NCBI RefSeq assembly: GCF_022436675.1
Contig: NZ_JAKUJZ010000007.1
Coordinates: 62,001 to 126,000 of the forward strand
DNA length: 64,000 nucleotides
From: Rheinheimera hassiensis
GTDB taxonomy: Bacteria; Pseudomonadota; Gammaproteobacteria; Enterobacterales; Alteromonadaceae
Reading direction: 5' to 3'
Positions 27,808 through 35,985 of the stretch are shown piece after piece. The notes beneath the pieces were generated by a model. That model made no database searches. It had not been told where the DNA came from and worked only from the letters and a program-made list of their open reading frames with translations. The translations under genes were made by a program, and so were the position numbers. Position 1 is the first letter of the stretch. Each line of letters begins with the position of its first letter.

Positions 27808-28962
27808 ATGCATTCCCCCGTAGTTTTTGCCTTATTACTTAGTGTCAATGTTGTAGCTGCGGAGCATTATTTTCCGCCTGCCGGGCAGTGGCAGCAAGCC
27901 ACACCACAAAGCCTGGGCGTTAACGCTGAAAAACTGCAGGCGGCAGTAGATTATGCTATTGCCAGTGAGAACCCTGCGCCTAAAGACCAGGCCATAGTAC
28001 AAGCTACTACTTTTGGTGCCCGCGAGCCCTATGATCAGATTATTGGCCCAATGTCGGTGCGTGCCGGCGCGAATGGCCTTATCGTCTATCGCGGTAAAGT
28101 TATTGCGCAGTGGGGTAATACTCACAGTGTGGACATGACACACAGTATCAGTAAAACCTTTCTTACTACTGTTACCGGGTTGGCATTACAGGATGGCTTA
28201 ATCCGCAGCGCAGATGATCTAGTCTGGCCTTATGCTGTGCCAGACGCTGGCTTGTTTGCCACTGAGCATAACCGGCAAATCCGCTGGGATCATCTATTAC
28301 GCCAAACCAGTGACTGGCAGGGAACCTTGTGGGGAAAACCCGACTGGGCAGATCGCCCCGAAGGAGAGCCAAAAGACTGGCCCAACCGGCCATTACATAC
28401 ACCGGGCAGCAAATACAAATATAATGATGTGCGTGTTAATTTGTTGGCACTGGTAACCACCTATGTTTGGCGTAAACCCTTACCTGTGGTATTAAACGAG
28501 CGGATCATGCAACCTATTGGAGCCAGTGCAAACTGGCGCTGGTATGGTTACGACAATAGCTGGATAGAACTTGATGGCCAGAAAATGCAAAGCGTATCAG
28601 GCGGCGGGCACTGGGGCGGTGGCATGTTTATCAATGCCTGGGATCTGGCACGCTTTGGTTACCTGTTTTTACGTGATGGTCAGTGGCAGGGGCAGCAACT
28701 GGTAAGCCGCGAATTTATTACACAGGCACGCACCGGCAGTGCTTCAAAAGCCGATTACGGCTATGCCAACTGGTTTTTAAACCCCGGCCGCAAAGCCTTG
28801 CCCGCCGCACCGGAAACAGCGGTTACTTTTCAGGGCGCCGGGCGTAATATTATTTATATTGATCAGCAAAACGATATCTTGCTGGTAGCCCGATGGATAG
28901 GCAATGGCGACGAATTAAACCAACTGGTGGCAAAAGTATTGGCGGCTTTACCGGCACAATAG
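27808..28962 (+). CDS. exported serine hydrolase, beta-lactamase superfamily
   Basis: 384 residues from ATG 27808; TAGGAAGA just upstream decides this start over the TTG at 27757. A short signal peptide ends near residue 18 ('NVVAAEHYF'). The S-x-x-K motif is 'HSISKTFLT', followed by 'YKYNDVRVN' as the tyrosine motif. 'HWGGGMFINAWDLARFGYL' is typical of the EstB/class C-like family. Probably an esterase or D-peptidase acting in the periplasm. Confidence 0.85.
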   Translation: MHSPVVFALLLSVNVVAAEHYFPPAGQWQQATPQSLGVNAEKLQAAVDYAIASENPAPKDQAIVQATTFGAREPYDQIIGPMSVRAGANGLIVYRGKVIAQWGNTHSVDMTHSISKTFLTTVTGLALQDGLIRSADDLVWPYAVPDAGLFATEHNRQIRWDHLLRQTSDWQGTLWGKPDWADRPEGEPKDWPNRPLHTPGSKYKYNDVRVNLLALVTTYVWRKPLPVVLNERIMQPIGASANWRWYGYDNSWIELDGQKMQSVSGGGHWGGGMFINAWDLARFGYLFLRDGQWQGQQLVSREFITQARTGSASKADYGYANWFLNPGRKALPAAPETAVTFQGAGRNIIYIDQQNDILLVARWIGNGDELNQLVAKVLAALPAQ

Positions 28963-29068
28963 CTCACTGCTTTATTGAACGTCTGGTTATTTACCTCTAT
29001 AACTAATGTCTGCACTGAGTGTTTATGCCGTAGCTATTCAATAATGTTGTCACGAAAGCGGAGAGGTT

Positions 29069-29593
29069 ATGCCGGTAATACAAAGAGCCTGTCGTTATGC
29101 TGTGCTGGGTTTAGCTTTGATAACCTCTACCGTGCTGGCAAATTCGCCGGTTGATTTTTCAACTGAACAAAACAAAGCCTGTTTAAAATTGATCGAGCAA
29201 AAAACGACAGGCTACTGTCGTTTACATTTTACCCATACCAGTAATGCGCAGCTGGCTTTTGCCGCTAAAGATGAAGCCTCCCGGGCATTTAGCCGCTATT
29301 TGTCAGCCCGGTCAGAGTTTCCAACGTCTTTTCAGCAGCAAGAATTTGCGCTGCAGTTTTTTAACTACAGCCTTGAGCGTTACCGGGTGCGTGACAGCCT
29401 GAACTTTATCCGTTCTGATGATGGCAGCAGCCGGCTTAGCATGACTATTCTAACGTCGGCTAGCGGCGGTTACGCCTTTACACTGGCAGACACCGATACA
29501 CACGCCCGGCAGATAATTGGTGCATTGCAGCAGCCTAAAGCCAGATCTGCCACGCATTACCATCGCAACATTACTAAATTATTTGCCCAATAG
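29069..29593 (+). CDS. exported protein of unknown function
   Basis: 174 residues. A signal peptide covers about residues 1-24 ('ITSTVLANSP'). The mature part has two cysteines (in 'NKACLKL' and 'TGYCRLH') that could form a disulfide. No family is recognised. GGAGAGG 6 bases before the ATG supports the start. Confidence 0.65.
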   Translation: MPVIQRACRYAVLGLALITSTVLANSPVDFSTEQNKACLKLIEQKTTGYCRLHFTHTSNAQLAFAAKDEASRAFSRYLSARSEFPTSFQQQEFALQFFNYSLERYRVRDSLNFIRSDDGSSRLSMTILTSASGGYAFTLADTDTHARQIIGALQQPKARSATHYHRNITKLFAQ

Positions 29594-29695
29594 CGTCATC
29601 GCGTATTTTCCCCAGGGCGTTATGCTGACACCTTCTGTCAGTAGGGCAGGTTATACTGAAAAAGACACTGAAAATAACATTGAAAAAACACTGCT

Positions 29696-30394
29696 ATGGA
29701 TAAAACTGAACGCTTGTTTCGTTTAATGGACAAACTACGTCATTACCGCCACCCGGTAACGGCAGCGGTACTGGCTGCACAATTACAGGTATCTGTGCGT
29801 ACGGTGTATCGTGATATTCAAACACTGATCACCCTGGGCGCCGGTATTGATGGCGAAGCAGGTATGGGTTATTTACTGCGCAGCGGTTTTTTTCTGCCAC
29901 CGTTAATGTTTGATGAAGCCGAGCTTGAGGCTCTGGCTCTGGGCTTACGCTGGGTAGAAGTGCAGGGCGATGACGAGCTGGTAACAGCAGCGCGTAACGT
30001 GTTGGCAAAAGTAGCGGCAGCAGCACCAACAGATTTACGTGATCGTATTAGTGACATTGGTTTACTGGCTTTTCCTGCCCTTGCTGATAAAGGTGCAGCA
30101 TTTTTACGCCAGGTACGTGAGGCTATTCGCCGCGAACGGCGCTTGCAGATAAGCTATATCCGGGAGGATGGTACCGCCAGCGAGCGTGTTGTCTGGCCTA
30201 TTATGCTGGCATTTTTCGATAGCAGCCGTATGCTGGTAGCTTGGTGCGAGCTACGCAATGAATTTCGCCATTTCAGGCTGGACAGAATTGGCAGCCTGAT
30301 TGTACCCGGTGATCCTTATCCGCGCCGGCGCATGCAATTAACCCATGAGTGGCGGCTGGAAATGAAACAACAGCAGCATGAGGAGCGACAATGA
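29696..30394 (+). CDS. YafY-type HTH/WYL-domain transcriptional regulator
   Basis: 232 residues. An N-terminal HTH_11 domain ('[40 protein letters not shown]') is followed by a WYL domain whose '[24 protein letters not shown]' is the sensor core. WYL proteins sense small ligands or nucleic acids and repress or activate nearby genes. It overlaps msrB by 4 bases (ATGA), so the two are translationally coupled. That suggests control of, or shared control with, methionine-sulfoxide repair. Confidence 0.9.
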   Translation: MDKTERLFRLMDKLRHYRHPVTAAVLAAQLQVSVRTVYRDIQTLITLGAGIDGEAGMGYLLRSGFFLPPLMFDEAELEALALGLRWVEVQGDDELVTAARNVLAKVAAAAPTDLRDRISDIGLLAFPALADKGAAFLRQVREAIRRERRLQISYIREDGTASERVVWPIMLAFFDSSRMLVAWCELRNEFRHFRLDRIGSLIVPGDPYPRRRMQLTHEWRLEMKQQQHEERQ

Positions 30395-30789
30395 AACTAA
30401 CCGAGCAATTAACAGATCAGCAATGGCGCGAGCGCCTAACCGACGAGCAATACCGGGTTACCCGGCTTAAAGGTACAGAATATCCGTTTAGCGGTGAGCT
30501 ACTGCATAATGAACAAGCCGGCAGTTATCACTGTGTTTGTTGTGGGGCTGAGCTGTTTTCATCAACAACTAAATTTGATGCCGGTTGTGGCTGGCCCAGT
30601 TTTTATCAAGCGCTTGAGGGCAGGGTAAAATACCAGAGTGATATCAGCCATGGTATGGAGCGTACCGAAATTTTGTGTGCTAACTGCGATGCACATTTAG
30701 GCCATGTATTTGAAGATGGCCCGGCACCTACCGGCAGCCGTTACTGTGTTAACTCCGTGTCGTTAACCTTCAGCGGCAAAACAGAATAA
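30391..30789 (+). CDS. msrB: peptide methionine (R)-S-oxide reductase
   Basis: Repairs R-methionine sulfoxide in proteins, in the cytoplasm. 132 residues. Zinc-binding pairs are in 'CVCCGAELF' and '[13 protein letters not shown]'. The catalytic Cys lies in '[13 protein letters not shown]', matching the RYCxNS signature. In E. coli msrB neighbours gapA and yeaC; here it has moved next to a WYL regulator. Confidence 0.96.
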   Translation: MKLTEQLTDQQWRERLTDEQYRVTRLKGTEYPFSGELLHNEQAGSYHCVCCGAELFSSTTKFDAGCGWPSFYQALEGRVKYQSDISHGMERTEILCANCDAHLGHVFEDGPAPTGSRYCVNSVSLTFSGKTE

Positions 30790-30803
30790 AATTTTTGTAA
30801 CTG

Positions 30804-30833
30804 TTGTCGTAAGCTTTCAACTTCTATTACAAT
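30804..30833 (+). promoter_or_regulatory. candidate sigma-70 promoter for the long GAPDH gene
   Basis: TTGTCG and TACAAT are separated by 18 bases, about 85 bases upstream of the ATG at 30919. A GCGCCG...CGGCGC inverted repeat (30835-30860) follows directly in the leader. By-eye match only. Confidence 0.4.
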
Positions 30834-30918
30834 ACGCGCCGTTAGAGCAATCAGCGGCGCAGACCGTGCTTTGGCATCACCGATTAATTCATCTTACTGA
30901 AGTAAAAGGCCTCTACAC

Positions 30919-32370
30919 ATGACCCTATCGCACGCAGAGCAGTATCAGAAGAGCTGGCAGGAACGCCAGGAATATGCCGAAAACATGCAGCCCATTATTG
31001 GCCGCTTATACCGTAATAAAGGTATTGAAGTAGTGGTATATGGCCGCCCACTGGTAAACGCCACCACTATCGACATCATTAAAGCGCATAAAAGCGTTGA
31101 GCGTTTCGAAGGGCAAAAACTGCGTTTACGCGAAAGTTTTCCGCTGCTTGAAGCGATAAGCAAAATGAATCTGGCACCGGGCCGCGTTGATATTGGTAAG
31201 CTGGCATACGGCTACATTTATAAAAATGCAGCCAACGGCACTGAACTGGAACAGTATTTAGAGCGTGAACTGGCCGAGCTGCTGGATCACGAAGATCAGG
31301 TGAAACCGGTTGATGTGGTGCTGTACGGTTTTGGCCGTATTGGCCGCTTGTTAGCCCGTTTAATGCTGGAGCGCTCAGGCCCGAGTACTAAACTGCGTTT
31401 GCGTGCCATAGTAGTGCGAGGCGGTAAAAAGGGTGATTTGGAAAAACGCGCCAGCCTGCTGCGCCGCGATTCTATCCACGGCCCTTTTAACGGCAGCATC
31501 ACGGTAGATGAAGAAAACCAGGGCATTAAAGCCAATGGCACCTTTATTAAAGTGATTTACGCTAATTCACCAGAGCTGGTTGATTATACCCAATACGGTA
31601 TCAGCGATGCGCTGGTTGTAGATAACACCGGTATCTGGAAAGATGACAAAGAGCTGAGCATTCACTTTAGCAGCAAAGGGGCGGCCAAAGTGCTGCTGAC
31701 AGCGCCGGCCAAGGGCGATGTGCCAAATATCGTTTATGGCGTAAACCAGCATATGATTTTGCCAGAGCATAAAATTGTCTCTGCTGCCAGTTGCACAACC
31801 AATGCCATTACGCCTGTGTTAAAAGCGCTGGAAGATGAATTTGGTATCCGTAACGGCCACGTAGAAACCGTGCACTCGTACACCAATGACCAAAACCTGA
31901 TCGACAACTTCCACAGTGCCGAGCGCCGTGGCCGTGCTGCACCGCTGAACATGGTATTAACCTCTACCGGTGCTGCCAGCGCTGTCGCCAAGGCGTTACC
32001 GCAGTTAAAAGGTAAGTTAACCGGTAATGCTATTCGTGTACCTACACCCAATGTGTCTATGGCTATTTTATCGCTGAATTTAAAGCGTGAAACCAGCCGT
32101 GACGAGATGAACAGCTTTTTACAGCGCACGTCTCTGTTTTCTGAACTGCAGGATCAGATTGATTTTACCGCTTCTACCGAAATTGTATCGTCAGATTTGG
32201 TTGGCTCACGTTACGCTGGCGTAGTTGACTCACAGGCCACTATTGTTGATGGTGATCGTTGTGTGTTGTACGTCTGGTATGACAACGAGTTCGGTTACAG
32301 CACTCAGGTTATCCGCGTAATGAATGATATGGCAGGAATTAAGTATCCAACCTTGCCAGTAGCGCGTTAA
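30919..32370 (+). CDS. long-form glyceraldehyde-3-phosphate dehydrogenase
   Basis: 483-residue GAPDH with about 130 extra N-terminal residues before the Rossmann motif 'LYGFGRIGRLLARLM'. The catalytic segment 'SAASCTTNAITPV' keeps the nucleophilic Cys but has Ala where gapA has the second Cys. His in 'VETVHSYTNDQNL' and the C-terminal 'WYDNEFGYSTQVIRV' are present. Long GAPDHs of this kind occur beside gapA in Alteromonadales and Pseudomonas and are thought to favour gluconeogenesis. Cofactor and direction are not shown by the sequence. Confidence 0.9.
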   Translation: MTLSHAEQYQKSWQERQEYAENMQPIIGRLYRNKGIEVVVYGRPLVNATTIDIIKAHKSVERFEGQKLRLRESFPLLEAISKMNLAPGRVDIGKLAYGYIYKNAANGTELEQYLERELAELLDHEDQVKPVDVVLYGFGRIGRLLARLMLERSGPSTKLRLRAIVVRGGKKGDLEKRASLLRRDSIHGPFNGSITVDEENQGIKANGTFIKVIYANSPELVDYTQYGISDALVVDNTGIWKDDKELSIHFSSKGAAKVLLTAPAKGDVPNIVYGVNQHMILPEHKIVSAASCTTNAITPVLKALEDEFGIRNGHVETVHSYTNDQNLIDNFHSAERRGRAAPLNMVLTSTGAASAVAKALPQLKGKLTGNAIRVPTPNVSMAILSLNLKRETSRDEMNSFLQRTSLFSELQDQIDFTASTEIVSSDLVGSRYAGVVDSQATIVDGDRCVLYVWYDNEFGYSTQVIRVMNDMAGIKYPTLPVAR

Positions 32371-32385
32371 TTTGTGTCTTTATCG

Positions 32386-32410
32386 AAAAGCCGCTTTTTA
32401 GCGGCTTTTT
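32386..32410 (+). terminator. terminator after the long GAPDH gene
   Basis: A 10-bp stem AAAAGCCGCT/AGCGGCTTTT with a 4-T loop, followed by further T residues, 15 bases past the stop codon. Strong rho-independent signature. Confidence 0.9.
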
Positions 32411-32514
32411 CTTTGCGCTTAACCTGTTAGAATCCTTTACACTGTAGCTCAGGTCAGTTGCACCAGGCAGCACCTGTGTTAGTCTTTCACCCTTTACGCC
32501 TACGGACCCGATTT

Positions 32515-33642
32515 ATGAAAATTACCAGCAATTTTGACAGCGGTAACATCGAAGTATTACAAGCTGATTCTCCCGACAATATTCAGCTGGCCATTCGCAA
32601 AGACAATCAATCCGACTTTTACCAGTGGTTTCATTTTCGTTTAAGCACTGAACATGCGCAGTTGCATACGCTGACTATTACCAATGCCGGTGATTCTGCT
32701 TATCCTGATGGCTGGAAAGATTATCAGGCCGTTGCGTCTTATGATCGCCAAACCTGGTTTCGGGTAGACACCGAATATGACGGTAAAGCGCTAACTATTA
32801 AGCACTTTCCGGAAGCACAATCTGTTTATTTTGCCTACTTTGCACCATACAGCTACGAGCGCCATATGGATTTACTGCACCAGGCACAGTCTGACTATAA
32901 CTGTCAGTTGGTTGAGCTGGGCGAAACCTTAGACGGCCGTGATATGAGCCTGTTAATTGTCGGTGAGCCGGAAGAAGGCAAAAAGAAAATCTGGATCACG
33001 GCGCGCCAGCACCCGGGTGAAACCATGGCCGAGTGGCTGATTGAAGGCCTGCTCGATCGTTTACTGGACGAAGATGACGGTGTAGCCCGCGCACTACTGA
33101 ACAAAGCGGTGTTTTACATAGTGCCGAATATGAACCCGGATGGCTCGGTACGCGGCCATTTGCGTACTAACGCTGCCGGTATGAACTTAAACCGCGAGTG
33201 GCTGAACCCGTCAATGGAAAAAAGCCCGGAAGTGTATCTGGTACGGCAAAAAATGCTGGAAACGGGCGTCGATTTATTCCTGGATATGCACGGTGATGAA
33301 AACCTGCCATATAACTTTGTTGCCGGCAGTGAAGGTGTGCCGTCGTACAATGAGCGGATAACAAAGCTGGAAAACCTGTTTAAACAAACCTTGCTGGCAG
33401 TAACGCCAGAGTTTCAGACTGAGTTTGGCTATGATTTAGATGAACCTGGCAAAGCCAATATGACAGTTGCTACTGCCTGGGTCGGTGAGCAATTTAACTG
33501 CCTGGCGTACACCGTAGAAATGCCGTTTAAAGATAATGCTAACCTGCCGGACGATGCTTATGGCTGGTCTGATATACGCTCAATGAAGCTGGGGCAGGAT
33601 ATGCTGCCTGCTATTCTGGCCGTTGCCGATAAGCTGCGTTAA
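32515..33642 (+). CDS. M14-family zinc carboxypeptidase, cytosolic type
   Basis: 375 residues from ATG 32515; the upstream TTG at 32458 would add a poor N terminus. An N-terminal beta domain (about 1-115) is followed by the M14 catalytic domain. Zinc ligands are in 'TARQHPGETMAEW' (His, Glu) and 'FLDMHGDENLPY' (His). The catalytic Glu is in 'AYTVEMPFKD'. It resembles the cytosolic carboxypeptidases that trim glutamates from tubulin in eukaryotes; the bacterial substrate is unknown. No signal peptide. Confidence 0.9.
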   Translation: MKITSNFDSGNIEVLQADSPDNIQLAIRKDNQSDFYQWFHFRLSTEHAQLHTLTITNAGDSAYPDGWKDYQAVASYDRQTWFRVDTEYDGKALTIKHFPEAQSVYFAYFAPYSYERHMDLLHQAQSDYNCQLVELGETLDGRDMSLLIVGEPEEGKKKIWITARQHPGETMAEWLIEGLLDRLLDEDDGVARALLNKAVFYIVPNMNPDGSVRGHLRTNAAGMNLNREWLNPSMEKSPEVYLVRQKMLETGVDLFLDMHGDENLPYNFVAGSEGVPSYNERITKLENLFKQTLLAVTPEFQTEFGYDLDEPGKANMTVATAWVGEQFNCLAYTVEMPFKDNANLPDDAYGWSDIRSMKLGQDMLPAILAVADKLR

Positions 33643-33650
33643 GTTTGCCT

Positions 33651-35339
33651 ATGTATTCATCTGTTAAACCTGTGCTGCTGACGTCAGTTCTGCTGACGCT
33701 GAGCAGCTGTGTGGCTTTGCATCAGTCTGTATTGCCAGCGTCGGCATTACATAGCCAAAGTGCAACGCAACTTGCTGCACTTAGCCAGAGCAATGGGCTT
33801 AACCAGAAAAATGCGCTGGGCCAACTGGATGTGCTGTGGCCAGAAACGGCAAGCCAGCGCGCCTGGGTAAATAACCGGCGCAGTTTTATCAGCTATCAGG
33901 GGCAGGGTGAACTGTTGCTGGAGCTGGGTACAACCACAGCATTAACGCTCAGTGTTAACGGCAAAATATTGCATTTACACCCGGATGCTAACCTCGGGCA
34001 GCATCTGGCTCTGGATATCAGCGCCGTTACGCGTAATGGTATAAATCAGCTGGAGCTAGTTGATATTAAGCCTTTAGGGGCAAAAATACGGCTGGTGCTG
34101 CCATACCCGGTGCTGCAGGATAATACCGCTACGGCTGCACATAATGCGGGCTTTTCAGCAGCCGTGCTGAATGAATTGGACCAGCTTATTCAGCGTGAAG
34201 TTGAGCAGGGGTTCCCCGGTGCGGTGTTACTGATTGCCAAAGATGGCAAAATTATTAAAGAAACGGCCTATGGTTATGCCAGCCGCTATGCCAGTGATGG
34301 CACCGAACTGAGCCAGCCTGAACCAATGCAAACCGATACGGTGTTTGACCTGGCGTCTAACACTAAAATGTACGCCACCAACTATGCCATTATGCAGCTG
34401 GTCAGTGCAGGCAAACTGGACATCAATTTGCCGCTGCAACATTACCTTACAGAGTATCAGGGGAATGGCCGCGAGCAGCGCCTGGTCAGCGACTTGTTGT
34501 ATCACAGTGCAGGTTATGCGCCTGAGGTGCATTTTCACCGGCCGGACAACCGTCACGGGCCGGCGTTTTACTCGCTGGACAGGGCGCGTAGCATGCAGCT
34601 GATTGCCAGCGAAGTGCCATTTGAGCGCGAGCGTGGCGGCAAAGCGGTATACAGTGATATTGATTATATGCTGCTTGGCCTGCTGATTGAGCGTATTACC
34701 GGCCAGGCACAGGATGAATATCTGGAACAGCAGCTATACCGGCCAATGGAGCTAAACAGCACAGTATTTAATCCGTTGCGTAAAGGCATAGCCCAAAGCC
34801 GGATAGCGGCCACAGAGCTTGATGGTAACAGCCGTGGTGGGCGGGTAATGTTCCCGGCGGATAAACGCGGTGTGGTGCGTGGCAATGTGCACGATGAGAA
34901 AGCCCGTTATGCCTTTGACGGTGTAGCGGGGCATGCCGGTTTGTTCTCCACTGCGCGCGAAACTGCAACACTGGCGATGCTGGCACTGCATGGCGGTTAT
35001 GGTTTAACACCGGTATTCAGCCAGGCAGTTATTCAGCAATTTGTCCGGCCTTCAGTGACAGATCATACTGTTGGCCTGGGGTGGCGCACCGCTGTGGGTG
35101 GCGATTTAAACTGGCACTTTGGCCCCTATGCCAGTGCTTATGCATTTGGCCATACCGGCTGGACCGGAACTGCCACACTGGTTGATCCGTATTATGGTTT
35201 GGTGGTGGTGCTGCTAACCAATAAAAAACACAGCCCGGTGCTGGCCGAAGGTGAAAATAGTTATTATTTTGCCGGTGATCGGTTTGAAACTGGCATGTAT
35301 GGCAGCATCATGAGTAAAATATACCAGGCAATGCAGTAG
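33651..35339 (+). CDS. YfeW-like serine hydrolase (PBP4B family), lipoprotein
   Basis: 562 residues from ATG 33651. The lipobox Leu-Ser-Ser-Cys (Cys20) marks a lipoprotein. An N-terminal beta domain of about 150 residues precedes a beta-lactamase/transpeptidase-like domain with 'LASNTKMYATNYA' (S-x-x-K), 'VYSDIDYMLLG' (YSD) and 'GHTGWTGT' (HTG). Domain order and length match E. coli YfeW, a weak DD-carboxypeptidase. Likely acts on peptidoglycan peptides in the periplasm. Confidence 0.88.
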   Translation: MYSSVKPVLLTSVLLTLSSCVALHQSVLPASALHSQSATQLAALSQSNGLNQKNALGQLDVLWPETASQRAWVNNRRSFISYQGQGELLLELGTTTALTLSVNGKILHLHPDANLGQHLALDISAVTRNGINQLELVDIKPLGAKIRLVLPYPVLQDNTATAAHNAGFSAAVLNELDQLIQREVEQGFPGAVLLIAKDGKIIKETAYGYASRYASDGTELSQPEPMQTDTVFDLASNTKMYATNYAIMQLVSAGKLDINLPLQHYLTEYQGNGREQRLVSDLLYHSAGYAPEVHFHRPDNRHGPAFYSLDRARSMQLIASEVPFERERGGKAVYSDIDYMLLGLLIERITGQAQDEYLEQQLYRPMELNSTVFNPLRKGIAQSRIAATELDGNSRGGRVMFPADKRGVVRGNVHDEKARYAFDGVAGHAGLFSTARETATLAMLALHGGYGLTPVFSQAVIQQFVRPSVTDHTVGLGWRTAVGGDLNWHFGPYASAYAFGHTGWTGTATLVDPYYGLVVVLLTNKKHSPVLAEGENSYYFAGDRFETGMYGSIMSKIYQAMQ

Positions 35340-35375
35340 GCGGTATCTGACCGTCCGAATTAAGGTTGGAGTATT

Positions 35376-35702
35376 ATGGCTATTATTTCCTGTCCGTTTT
35401 GTGGGCACAAAATTTCTGACAAAAGTGCGCAGTGCAATAAATGTAACGGCGATATCGCCGGATTAACGCCGGAAAAACGCGAATCTCTGGCGCGCAGTAA
35501 AGCGTTGGATCAGGCGCAAAGTCTGGTTAACCATTCAATGTTTGCGCTGGTACTGTTTCTGGCAGGTTTTGGCCTGATGTACTGGTGGGATCCACAGGCA
35601 GGCAGCCCGCAACAATATATTGCCGGTGCCGCTATTGGCCTGGGCTTTTGCTGGTATATTGTCAGCCGCGCCCGTATTATGTTTATGAGAAAGCGTAAAT
35701 AA
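35376..35702 (+). CDS. zinc-ribbon membrane protein
   Basis: 108 residues. An N-terminal zinc ribbon of the form C-P-F-C...C-N-K-C (residues 6-24) is followed by two membrane segments (about 54-70 and 78-94) and a basic tail. No function assigned. The next gene starts one base after its stop codon, so they are co-translated. Confidence 0.75.
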   Translation: MAIISCPFCGHKISDKSAQCNKCNGDIAGLTPEKRESLARSKALDQAQSLVNHSMFALVLFLAGFGLMYWWDPQAGSPQQYIAGAAIGLGFCWYIVSRARIMFMRKRK

Positions 35703-35703
35703 G

Positions 35704-35985
35704 ATGAATTTCAATGCTTTAGTGCAGGCTATGACGCCAGACACTTATGAAAAGCTCTCAGATGCTGTTGCCACTGGCCGCTGGGCAGACGGTAACCTGA
35801 TGAGCGAAGCACAGCGGGCGCACAGTTTACAACTGGTGATGGCGTATCAGGCTCAGATATTAAAGTCAGATGAGCTTTTTACCATCGGTGCCGATGGTCA
35901 AATGGTGCATAAATCCAAAGCCGAACTTAAAAAACAATTCGAAACTCAGCCGTCTATTGCAAGGTTCTCGCACGATGATCTTTAA
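35704..35985 (+). CDS. yeaC: YeaC-like DUF1315 protein
   Basis: 93 residues matching the YeaC family ('MNFNALVQAMTPDTYEKLSDAVATGRWADGN...EAQRAHSLQLVMAYQ'). Function unknown. In E. coli yeaC sits near msrB and gapA; here it precedes the DUF349 gene and overlaps it by 11 bases. Confidence 0.85.
   Translation: MNFNALVQAMTPDTYEKLSDAVATGRWADGNLMSEAQRAHSLQLVMAYQAQILKSDELFTIGADGQMVHKSKAELKKQFETQPSIARFSHDDL

Noticed and set aside
30797..30813. HexR site upstream of the long GAPDH gene
   Set aside because: TGTAACTGTTGTCG has only the left half-site; too weak.
35870..35974. Upstream start for the DUF349 gene
   Set aside because: It would read 35 codons out of frame through yeaC; the later ATG gives a sensible N terminus.
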